NCBI GenBank assembly: GCA_031277475.1
Contig: JAITMJ010000005.1
Coordinates: 1-62,200 of the forward strand
Length of the DNA: 62,200 nucleotides
From: Flavobacteriaceae bacterium
GTDB taxonomy: Bacteria; Bacteroidota; Bacteroidia; Flavobacteriales; Weeksellaceae
Reading direction: 5' to 3'
The position numbers and the translations under genes were made by a program. The notes under the pieces are model-generated. The model saw only the letters and a program-made list of their open reading frames with translations, was not told where the DNA came from and did not search any database. Shown one piece after another: positions 26,124 to 33,646 of the stretch. Each line of letters starts with the position of its first letter. The first letter of the stretch is position 1.

Positions 26124-26601
26124 TTTTTTTTCTTTATCTCACAACTTTGTCAAAGTATTAAATCTCACAACTCTCAACGTTACTTCGCTCAAGATGACTT
26201 TTCTTAACGTGACAAAAAGCCAAAAGCCAACCGCCAAAATCCATCTGCATTAAAACAATGCAAAGATATAAATAAAATTAAGTAGTATGCAATACAAAAT
26301 ACTAAAATTTTTCAAATAATCGTTTAACATATTGATTTTCAGCCTTAAAAATTTTAATAAAATTTTGCGCCTTTCCAATTAGACAATCGAGAAAGGAAAT
26401 TTGTTACATCGGATTTGGGAAAAAATGGGAAATTTGCTTTTGTTTTTAGAAAGATGGAGATGAGGCAACAAAATTGTTTTATCTCAAAATCAAAAACACA
26501 CACAAATAAATTCTCTTATAAATCTTAACAAGAAAAGATATTATATTTTTTATCAAATAAGGAAAGCCAAACGCTCTAATCGCCAACAGCCATTTACAAA
26601 A

Positions 26602-27606
26602 TCACGGCGCTTGAATTTTCCCCAAAATTTTATCGATGATGTGTTCCGTGTTGATTTCTTCGGCTTCGGCTTCAAAAGTGAGCCCGATTCTGTGTCGAAG
26701 AACGTCTTTTGCCACATCTTTCACGTCTTCAGGAATTACGAATGCGCGATTTTTCAAGAAAGCGGCGGCTCTGGAAGCGATTGCCAAATTGATGGACGCA
26801 CGCGGCGAAGCTCCGAAACTGATGTAGTTTTTCAAATCGGAAAGCCCGTAGTTTTGCGGAAAACGAGATGCAAAAACCATATCCAAAATGTATTTTTCGA
26901 TTTTTTCGTCTAAATAAATTTGATTGACGAGTTCCTTTGCATCCATCACATTTTCAAGGGAAATCACCGGTGAAATTTCGGGTTGATGAGCGGTGGAAAC
27001 CATTTGCATCACTTTTCTTTCGGCTTCAAATTCGGGATAATCTATTTTGCATTTCAGCATAAAACGGTCGCTTTGTGCTTCGGGAAGCATGTAAGTTCCT
27101 TCTTGATCAATCGGATTTTGAGTGGCTAAAACTAAAAAAGGTTTCGGCAGAGAAAGTGTTTCATCGCCGATGGTTACTTGCTTTTCCTGCATTGCTTCCA
27201 AAAGAGCCGATTGCACTTTCGAGGGTGCTCTGTTGATTTCATCTGCCAAAACGAAATTCGCAAAAACGGGACCTTTTTTTATGGAAAAATCATTGTCGCG
27301 AATGTTGTAAATCTGTGTTCCCACAACGTCGGCGGGCAGCAAATCCGGCGTAAACTGAATCCTCGAAAATTCTCCGTGAACGGCTTGTGCCAAAGTTTTT
27401 ATCGCCAAAGTTTTTGCCAATCCCGGAACGCCTTCCAAAAGAATGTGCCCGTTTCCGAGAAGTCCGATTAACAAACGGTCTGTCATATATTCCTGACCGA
27501 TAATCGCTTTGTTGATTTCCTGTTTTAAAAGCGTGAAAAACCGGTTTTGCTGTTCCACTTTTTCGTTGAGTTGTCTGATGTCTTCAGCCTGATGTAGTTC
27601 CGACAT
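26602..27606 (-). CDS. MoxR-family AAA+ ATPase
   Basis: The product has 334 residues. Walker A GVPGLAKT is at 59-66, Walker B is FVLADEINR with DE at 122-123, sensor-type ATQNP follows, and the C-terminal lid has FGASPRASINLA. MoxR ATPases act as chaperone-like enzymes in cofactor insertion or envelope stress and are usually the first gene before DUF58 and von Willebrand (BatA/BatB) genes. Here the downstream side is a 722-bp gap and an unrelated gene, so this copy is an orphan. Confidence 0.93.
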   Translation of the reverse strand: MSELHQAEDIRQLNEKVEQQNRFFTLLKQEINKAIIGQEYMTDRLLIGLLGNGHILLEGVPGLAKTLAIKTLAQAVHGEFSRIQFTPDLLPADVVGTQIYNIRDNDFSIKKGPVFANFVLADEINRAPSKVQSALLEAMQEKQVTIGDETLSLPKPFLVLATQNPIDQEGTYMLPEAQSDRFMLKCKIDYPEFEAERKVMQMVSTAHQPEISPVISLENVMDAKELVNQIYLDEKIEKYILDMVFASRFPQNYGLSDLKNYISFGASPRASINLAIASRAAAFLKNRAFVIPEDVKDVAKDVLRHRIGLTFEAEAEEINTEHIIDKILGKIQAP

Positions 27607-28079
27607 AAATGATTTCTTAAAAATACGCTGTAAAATTGCGAATTTATGAACACAATCAACGCCAATATTTAGTTAAAGTTTGTTAAAATTAAAGATAAAA
27701 GATTGAAAATAAAGAGTAATTTAGAAATGTGAATCTTGATTTTTAAAATCTCGTGTCTCTAAATTCCCTATTTTTGCAAACGATGTTTTTTGAGATATGA
27801 GTTGCGATGTTCGAGATACGAGGCTTCGACTTCGCTCAGCCTGACAAAGTTATGAGGTTCGAGGTTTAACACTTTGTCAAAGTTCAATCCTGAATTAAAT
27901 TCAGGATTTGACAAAGTTTAAAGCAAAAAGTAAAAAAAATATGAGAAATTCCGGTGTAATCATCGCAATAACAGAACAAAAATAAATTTAATGAAAACCT
28001 TGAATTTTTGAACCTTGAATTTTAAATAAACAGCCAAAAGCAAACAGCAAAAATTTTGAATATAATCCAATAATAAATA
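27607..28079. other. Gap with dispersed repeats and a gene remnant
   Basis: This gap holds repeated strings (TTCGACTTCGCTCAGCCTGACAAAG near 27826-27850), a single ACTTTGTCAAAGT (27871-27883), a small palindrome TCCTGAATT/AATTCAGGA (27888-27906) and the remnant at 27949-28000. No intact gene is seen. Confidence 0.7.
27949..28000 (+). pseudogene. 3'-end remnant of a duplicated phosphodiester-glycosidase-like gene
   Basis: The stretch encodes SGVIIAITEQK-stop and then the start ATGAAAACC. It closely matches 28748-28799, the last codons of the next gene (FGVIIAITE) plus the start of the gene after it (ATGAAAACA). This is a leftover of a tandem duplication, or a recombination scar, of about 50 bp. 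Confidence 0.65.
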
Positions 28080-28781
28080 ATGAAGAAAATCGTCCTGTTT
28101 TTTATTTTTTTTATTATATCTTGTAGAGAAAAACCGGACTTTGAAAAAGATTATGTGATTTATCCGGCAAATCCGAAAACAGAAAATATCGGGTTTTATT
28201 GGAAAAATAATGCCGGACAAATTTTAAAAAATATTGGAAATTTGAAAAAAGAGGTTGAAACCGAAAATAAAAAGTTGAAATTTGCAATGAATGGAGGAAT
28301 GTTTGAAATCAACAATTTTCCGAAAGGATTATACATTGAAAACTTTAAAACCCTCAATGAAATCGATACTTTGACCGGCGAAGGAAATTTCTACATTCAG
28401 CCGAACGGAATTTTTTACCTCACAAAAAGTAATGATTCTGAAATAGTTGAAACCAAAAAATTCCAAAAAAATGCGAATATTAAATATGCCACTCAGTCCG
28501 GTCCGATGTTACTGATGAACGGAAAAATAAATCCTGTTTTTCAAGAACAGTCAAAAAATCTAAATATCAGAAACGGTGTCGGGATTTTGGAAGACGGTAA
28601 TATTGTGTTTGCAATGTCAAAAAAGGAAATTAATTTCTATAAATTTGCTTTATTTTTTAAAAAAATGGGCTGTAAAAGTGCGCTGTATCTTGATGGTTTC
28701 GTTTCAAAAACATATCTCCCCGAAAAAAATTGGATTCAGGAAGATGGAGATTTCGGCGTAATCATTGCGATAACAGAATAA
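28080..28781 (+). CDS. Phosphodiester glycosidase family lipoprotein (NAGPA/DUF2233-like)
   Basis: The product has 233 residues. The leader MKKIVLFFIFFIISC has Cys15 in a lipobox. The body carries the family string FAMNGGMFEINNFPKGLYI, then QPNGIFYL, ATQSGPMLLMNG, IRNGVGILEDGN, and the C-terminal ALYLDGFVSKTYLP and DFGVIIAITE. The family includes mammalian N-acetylglucosamine-1-phosphodiester glycosidase and bacterial YigE; it cleaves sugar phosphodiesters, although most bacterial members are untested. The next gene starts 11 bp downstream. Confidence 0.85.
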   Translation: MKKIVLFFIFFIISCREKPDFEKDYVIYPANPKTENIGFYWKNNAGQILKNIGNLKKEVETENKKLKFAMNGGMFEINNFPKGLYIENFKTLNEIDTLTGEGNFYIQPNGIFYLTKSNDSEIVETKKFQKNANIKYATQSGPMLLMNGKINPVFQEQSKNLNIRNGVGILEDGNIVFAMSKKEINFYKFALFFKKMGCKSALYLDGFVSKTYLPEKNWIQEDGDFGVIIAITE

Positions 28782-28792
28782 AAACAAATTTA

Positions 28793-29242
28793 ATGAAAAC
28801 ATTGCTTTACACTATTTTGCTGATGTTTGTATTTTCTCTTAAAGTAAATGCACAATACGAGGATTTTATACCGAAGAAAGATACAGTCATCACAACTTAC
28901 AAGAAAAATAATCAAATATCCGACAGTGAAAATTGGGATGAAAAACATATTCTGACCGTAGAAGTAAAATCCGACACAATTTCCTATTCTGTTGATTCTT
29001 TTTTCTTGGAAGATGATATTATTTCATCAAAAATAAAAGTAAAAGCAGTAAATGATGTTCCCCTTGTTCCTATCATTATGGAAGAAAAATATGGAAACGG
29101 AAAAATGAAAATATCAACGTGTAAAGATTTTGATCATTGCAACGACAAATGTTACAATAAAAGCAATAAAATAATTGATTGCAGAGAAATCTTTACCGAT
29201 GACAAACGCCTTCAAGAATCAATAAAGGTCGATATGAAGTAG
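28793..29242 (+). CDS. Exported protein of unknown function
   Basis: The product has 149 residues from ATG 28793. The frame is open from 28730, but that extension overlaps the previous gene and lacks a signal peptide. The leader MKTLLYTILLMFVFSLKVNA then Q21 is a clean signal peptide. The mature part has three cysteines clustered near the C-terminus (TCKDFDHCNDKCYNK) and a fourth in DCREIF, which suggests disulfides. I do not recognise the family. It probably shares an operon with the gene before it. Confidence 0.65.
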   Translation: MKTLLYTILLMFVFSLKVNAQYEDFIPKKDTVITTYKKNNQISDSENWDEKHILTVEVKSDTISYSVDSFFLEDDIISSKIKVKAVNDVPLVPIIMEEKYGNGKMKISTCKDFDHCNDKCYNKSNKIIDCREIFTDDKRLQESIKVDMK

Positions 29243-29287
29243 ATTAAACATTGTTATAAATCAAACTTTTTTCAAATCTTGAATTTA

Positions 29288-29320
29288 ACTTTGTCAAAGA
29301 TTTTGGAACTTTGACAAAGT
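29288..29320. repeat. Nested palindrome element, copy 2
   Basis: ACTTTGTCAAAG, spacer ATTTTGGA, then ACTTTGACAAAGT. Compared with copy 1 the central A and T of the two halves are exchanged, so the long inverted repeat is kept (a compensatory change). It lies between the exported-protein gene and serS. Confidence 0.75.
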
Positions 29321-29404
29321 TTAAAAAGCATTAAAATTATTAATAAAAATAAATCACGGCAAAAAAGGCAAAAAGCCAAACGCCAACAGCAAAAAGCCAA
29401 AATT

Positions 29405-30673
29405 ATGTTGCAAGTCAATTTTTTACGCGAAAACAAAAACCTCGTTTTGGAGGGATTAAAAAAACGAAATTTCAAAAATCCGGAATTGGTGAATGATGCC
29501 GTTTCAAAAGACGATGAAAGAAAAAAAATCCAATACGATTTGGACGAAAATCTTTCGCAAATGAATAAAATTTCAAAGGAAATCGGGCTTTTGATGAAAG
29601 ACGGAAAAAAAGCCGAAGCCGAAACCGCCAAATCCAAAACGGCGGAATACAAGGAAAATTCGCAAAAACTTCAGCAAAAACTCCGCGAAACCGAAGAACA
29701 GCTCACCAATATTTTGTACCAAATTCCGAACATTCCGAGCGAAAAAGTGAACGCCGGAATTTCTGCGGACGACAATGAAATCGTGTTTCAATCGGTGGAA
29801 GTTTCCGGTCTCGGCGAAGGTGCGATTCCGCATTGGGAACTCGCAAAAAAATACAATCTCATTGATTTTGAACTCGGTGTGAAAATTGCCGGTGCCGGAT
29901 TTCCGGTTTATTTCGGGAAAGGAGCGCGATTGCAGCGGGCGTTGGTTCAATATTTTTTAGATAAAAACGTTGCCGCCGGATATTTGGAAGTCAATCCACC
30001 GCACGTCGTAAACGAAAATTCCGGTTACGGAACAGCGAATTTACCCGACAAAGAAGGACAAATGTATTACATTAATGAAGACGATTTGTATTTAATTCCA
30101 ACCGCCGAAGTTCCGGTTACGAATTTGTATCGCGATGTTTTGTTTGAAGAAAAAGATTTGCCGGTGAAAAATACCGCATTTTCCCAATGCTATCGGCGAG
30201 AAGCAGGAAGTTACGGCGCGCACGTTCGCGGCTTAAACAGGCTTCATCAGTTTGAAAAAGTGGAAATCGTGCGGATTGAAAAACCCGAAAATTCTTACGC
30301 CGTTTTGGAAGAAATGGTAGCGCATGTGCAAGGAATTTTGGAAGATTTGGAATTGCCGTACAGAATTTTGAGGTTGTGCGGCGGAGATATGGGATTTGCT
30401 TCCGCAATGACGTACGATTTTGAAGTCTGGAGCGCGGCTCAGGAAAAATGGTTAGAAGTTTCCTCCGTTTCCAATTTTGAAACTTTTCAAGCCAACCGAT
30501 TAAAATGCCGATACAAAACCGCCGGAAAATCTCAATTAGTGCACACTTTGAACGGTTCGGCAATGGCACTTCCGAGAATTATGGCTGCACTTTTGGAAAA
30601 CAATCAAACCGAAAACGGCATCAAAATCCCGAAAAAAATCGCGAAATACGCAGGGTTTGAGATGATTGGTTAG
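29405..30673 (+). CDS. serS: Seryl-tRNA synthetase
   Basis: The product has 422 residues, a normal length. It charges tRNA-Ser (and tRNA-Sec where present) in the cytosol. The N-terminal 100 residues form the long coiled-coil arm that contacts the tRNA extra arm. The class II core has TAEVP at 233-237, motif 2 CYRREAGSYG at 262-271 and motif 3 NGSAMALPRIMAALLE near the C-terminus. It is the first gene after the repeat at 29288 and has no partner gene. Confidence 0.97.
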   Translation: MLQVNFLRENKNLVLEGLKKRNFKNPELVNDAVSKDDERKKIQYDLDENLSQMNKISKEIGLLMKDGKKAEAETAKSKTAEYKENSQKLQQKLRETEEQLTNILYQIPNIPSEKVNAGISADDNEIVFQSVEVSGLGEGAIPHWELAKKYNLIDFELGVKIAGAGFPVYFGKGARLQRALVQYFLDKNVAAGYLEVNPPHVVNENSGYGTANLPDKEGQMYYINEDDLYLIPTAEVPVTNLYRDVLFEEKDLPVKNTAFSQCYRREAGSYGAHVRGLNRLHQFEKVEIVRIEKPENSYAVLEEMVAHVQGILEDLELPYRILRLCGGDMGFASAMTYDFEVWSAAQEKWLEVSSVSNFETFQANRLKCRYKTAGKSQLVHTLNGSAMALPRIMAALLENNQTENGIKIPKKIAKYAGFEMIG

Positions 30674-30739
30674 CGCGTAGCATTGATCTATACATGAGAC
30701 ATCTCTGATAACCAATATTTTACATTAATATAATAAAAA

Positions 30740-31933
30740 ATGACGACAAGTATCATCATCACATTATGCGTTTTGTTGCTATTGGCGTATTTGTTTGAAA
30801 TCACGACCTCGAAAGTAAAAATTCCATCGGTAATTCTATTGCTGACGTTGGGTTTCGGCGGAAAACTTCTGTCGGGTTCTTTAGGTCTTGAGATTCCAAA
30901 TTTAAACCCGATTCTGCCGGTATTGGGAACGGTCGGGTTGATATTGATTGTGCTGGAAGGTTCGCTGGAATTGGAAATGGATAAAAGCAAATTGCCGCTC
31001 ATTTTCAAATCGTCGCTTATTTCGTTGTTGCCAATCATCATTTTAAGTTTTGGCATTGCCTATTGTTTGCATTATTTTGCTTCCGTTCCTTTGAAAATCG
31101 CTTTGGCGAATGCCATTCCTTTTGGCGTTATCAGTAGTGCCATCGCTATTCCGAGTGCCAGAAATCTTTTGTCCGGCGACAAAGAATTCATCACATACGA
31201 AAGCAGTTTTTCGGATATTTTCGGTGTTATTATTTTCAATTTCATTGTGTTGAACGACTATTTTGGAGTGAAAGTTTTCGCTGATTTTGGTATAGAATTG
31301 CTGTTGATGTTGATTATATCGTTTATTGCCACGATTCTGCTGGCGAGATTTTTAAACAAAATAAAACACCACATCAAATTCGTTCCCATCATCATTACTA
31401 TCGTTTTGATTTACGTTGTTTCAAAAGAATTTCATTTGCCGGCACTGATTTTTATAATGTTGTTTGGTCTGTTTATGGGAAACATCGGCAAATTGCGGCG
31501 TTTCAGAATTATTCAAAAATTGGACACATTGGATTTCGGCAAAGATGTGGAAAAGTTTAAAGAAATCACCACAGAATTCACGTTTCTGATTCGTGCTTCG
31601 TTTTTCATTTTGTTCGGATTTTTGTTGGAAACTTCGGATTTGCTGAACACATCCACCTTATTTTTTGCGATTGGCATCACGGCAGGAATATTTTTAATAA
31701 GATTTTTACTTTTAAAACTGTTTAAAATCCCCGTAAATCCATTGGTTTTTATGGCACCGAGAGGTTTAATTACGATTTTACTGTTTCTTTCCATTCCGCT
31801 GTCGCAACAAATCGAAGAAATCAACAAATCTTTGATAACGCAAGTCATTATACTTTCGGCATTGATGATGATGACAGGATTGATGAACTATAAAAAACAA
31901 ACCGCCGAATCAACTGAAATGAAAACATCGTAA
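30740..31933 (+). CDS. Cation/proton antiporter (CPA-type, NhaP-like)
   Basis: The product has 397 residues with about 12 membrane helices. Segments LGTVGLILIVLEGSLELEM and PFGVISSAIAIPSARNLLSGDK match the core of monovalent cation/proton antiporters. The usual central Asp pair is replaced by SSFSDIFGVIIFNFIV, in which Asp is present. Such proteins exchange Na+ or K+ for H+ across the inner membrane. There is no TrkA-type regulatory domain at the C-terminus. Confidence 0.85.
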   Translation: MTTSIIITLCVLLLLAYLFEITTSKVKIPSVILLLTLGFGGKLLSGSLGLEIPNLNPILPVLGTVGLILIVLEGSLELEMDKSKLPLIFKSSLISLLPIIILSFGIAYCLHYFASVPLKIALANAIPFGVISSAIAIPSARNLLSGDKEFITYESSFSDIFGVIIFNFIVLNDYFGVKVFADFGIELLLMLIISFIATILLARFLNKIKHHIKFVPIIITIVLIYVVSKEFHLPALIFIMLFGLFMGNIGKLRRFRIIQKLDTLDFGKDVEKFKEITTEFTFLIRASFFILFGFLLETSDLLNTSTLFFAIGITAGIFLIRFLLLKLFKIPVNPLVFMAPRGLITILLFLSIPLSQQIEEINKSLITQVIILSALMMMTGLMNYKKQTAESTEMKTS

Positions 31934-31992
31934 AATTTTAATTTTGACTTAATCATCATTGCGAAAAATGAGAAACTCTAATCATGTAAAAT

Positions 31993-32511
31993 TTAAATAT
32001 TCTCCAACAGCAGCATTTCCCTTTTCAGTTCGTCTATCGTGCCGGAAAAATAATCGCCTTCATTCATATAATTCATCAGGAAAACGGTTTTAAAATCTTG
32101 AAGATTGGCATTGCTTTTCAAATTTTCGTAAGTGGAATGCAGCAGCCGGATAATCTTATCTTTATTGTTTACGATGTTCAGCCAATTGGCTTTGCTGATA
32201 TAGATTTGCAGCGAAGCATTGTATTCAAATTCTTCCTGAATATTTTTTTCGGCGAGAAAAATAAATTCGTGCGGCGAAAGGTTTTTATCGAATTTGCCGA
32301 CGAGGTTGGAAGGTTTCATTCTTTCCAAAAAAAGCGTCATCCGTTCAAACGCCTGAAAACGGAGATCCATACTTTCTTTGATGCCGAAAAATTTCATTTC
32401 TTTTTCTTTCAGGGAAATGTAAGTATAAACGAATTGGCGCAGCAAAACCAAAAACGGAATCGCTATGACGAGCGCAAAAGCGTAAGGAAGATAATCTGAT
32501 AAACTTGCCAT
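31993..32511 (-). CDS. Membrane-anchored protein of unknown function (Bacteroidota-specific family)
   Basis: The product has 172 residues. One transmembrane helix (about residues 8-27, YAFALVIAIPFLVLLRQFVY) is followed by a cytosolic helical domain with RFQAFERMTLFLERMKPSNL and LHSTYENLKSNANLQDFKTV. I associate this pattern with a conserved Flavobacteriia family lacking a known function (DUF7935 in some databases, from memory). The gene converges on the antiporter gene. No promoter was clearly seen. Confidence 0.65.
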   Translation of the reverse strand: MASLSDYLPYAFALVIAIPFLVLLRQFVYTYISLKEKEMKFFGIKESMDLRFQAFERMTLFLERMKPSNLVGKFDKNLSPHEFIFLAEKNIQEEFEYNASLQIYISKANWLNIVNNKDKIIRLLHSTYENLKSNANLQDFKTVFLMNYMNEGDYFSGTIDELKREMLLLENI

Positions 32512-32587
32512 AATTCGAGCGTGAAATTACGATTTTTTTTTCGAGTTGCGAGTTTCGAGTTTCGGGGTTCGGGTTCCGAGGGTTTTA

Positions 32588-32621
32588 ACTTTGACAAAGT
32601 TTCAAAAATCTTTGTCAAAGT
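32588..32621. repeat. Nested palindrome element, copy 3
   Basis: ACTTTGACAAAG, spacer TTTCAAAAAT, CTTTGTCAAAGT. On the minus strand the spacer reads ATTTTTGAAA, matching copies 1 and 2 in length and composition. It sits between two minus-strand genes. Confidence 0.75.
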
Positions 32622-32656
32622 TGTTGGCTTCAAACATCAAACGTTTTAATTTTTCT

Positions 32657-33544
32657 TTAAAACAGAGCATTTTTTATCGTGAAAATCTTTTGTAAAAATT
32701 TATTTTGGATGAAACCGTATTCTTCAAGTTCGCCACCGAAGCTTTTAAAAAAGATTTCTATTCCGCGGATATTGCTGCCCATAAAATTAAAGGATTTTTT
32801 GTGAATATAATTTTCTAAAATTTTATCAATCAAAAAAGAAGCACCGTTTTCATTTTTATAAAAATCATTATTGGCGAGTGATAAAAGGGAAAACTGCTCC
32901 TGTTCGCGAATTAAAACAGCAAGATTTATCAATTCTTCGTTTAAATATGCTCCGCATAGTTTAAGCGATTCGATGCTGTTTAAAAATTCAATATATTTTT
33001 TTAACTTTTCAATATCCGATTTTTTCGAGAGCCCGATAACATTGTTTTCAATGAACGAAATACTGTCGGCATCCAAATTTATTTCTCTGTAAAACAGATG
33101 TTGAGCCCATTTAACGGTAGATTTTCTTCCTTTAAAATATTTTTTTCTCTTCAAAACGGCATAGTCGGAAATCGGGATGATGTAATTTTTTTTCTTATCC
33201 AAATTTTCCAAAAAACGGTTCTTGTTGTTAAAACAATAATAAAAAATAGTGTAATTCTTTTTTAAAAATTTTAAAAATTTATCGTTGGTTTGCGGATTAT
33301 CAATTTTTGAAAATATACCCAATTGCTGGCAAAAAAGCGGCATAGAAACAATATCAATTCCCGTTTTTCTTATCAATGGAATTGGCATTACCGCATCATA
33401 ATCTCCATAAACCAATATTTGCCAATTTCCGGAAAGCACATCCAAAATTTCTTTTTGGGCATACCAATTTTTCTGAACTGAACCATTCAAACATTTCGAA
33501 TATTTATCAAAATCTATTTCACTGTATTTCAGGCGTTTAATCAT
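32657..33544 (-). CDS. GNAT/FemAB-like acyltransferase-fold protein
   Basis: The product has 295 residues. The N-terminal pattern (a conserved W-Y near NWYAQKEILDVLSG, PIPLIRKTGIDIVSMPLFCQQLGIFS, then a Lys/Phe-rich segment) and the C-terminal FNFMGSNIRGIEIFFKSFGG with a final aromatic strand follow the layout of the Bacteroidota GNAT-like FemAB-type family. Function unknown; it may transfer an acyl or aminoacyl group. The -7 box at 33592-33585 gives a leader of about 40 nt made of GCCAAAAGCAAA-like repeats. Confidence 0.65.
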   Translation of the reverse strand: MIKRLKYSEIDFDKYSKCLNGSVQKNWYAQKEILDVLSGNWQILVYGDYDAVMPIPLIRKTGIDIVSMPLFCQQLGIFSKIDNPQTNDKFLKFLKKNYTIFYYCFNNKNRFLENLDKKKNYIIPISDYAVLKRKKYFKGRKSTVKWAQHLFYREINLDADSISFIENNVIGLSKKSDIEKLKKYIEFLNSIESLKLCGAYLNEELINLAVLIREQEQFSLLSLANNDFYKNENGASFLIDKILENYIHKKSFNFMGSNIRGIEIFFKSFGGELEEYGFIQNKFLQKIFTIKNALF

Positions 33545-33584
33545 TTTTGCTTTTGGCTGATGGCAATTTGCTTTTGGCTTTTAA

Positions 33585-33592
33585 CAAAGATA
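33585..33592 (-). promoter_or_regulatory. -7 box TATCTTTG of the GNAT-like gene
   Basis: A perfect TAnnTTTG on the minus strand, 40 nt before ATG 33544. Confidence 0.65.
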
Positions 33593-33646
33593 AAAAACAT
33601 TTTGAATAATGTGATAAATGCATTAAACTAAAAACATCGGGACAAT

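Larger units (their letters stand above)
25880..26601. other. 722-bp gap with structured repeats
   Basis: This gap contains a nested ACTTTGWCAAAGT element (25989-26020), the three-hairpin element copy B (26039-26123), a single ACTTTGTCAAAGT (26144-26156), then AT-rich sequence with no recognised feature up to the moxR stop. The ORF at 25976-26161 is the translation of the hairpin element and is not a gene. Confidence 0.75.

Noticed and set aside
25976-26161. Open reading frame of 61 codons
   Set aside because: It is the translation of the nested palindrome and three-hairpin element; the frame is a by-product of the palindromes.
27960-28220. Minus-strand open reading frame overlapping the glycosidase-like gene
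   Set aside because: It is antisense to the lipoprotein start and the remnant duplication and shows no family pattern.
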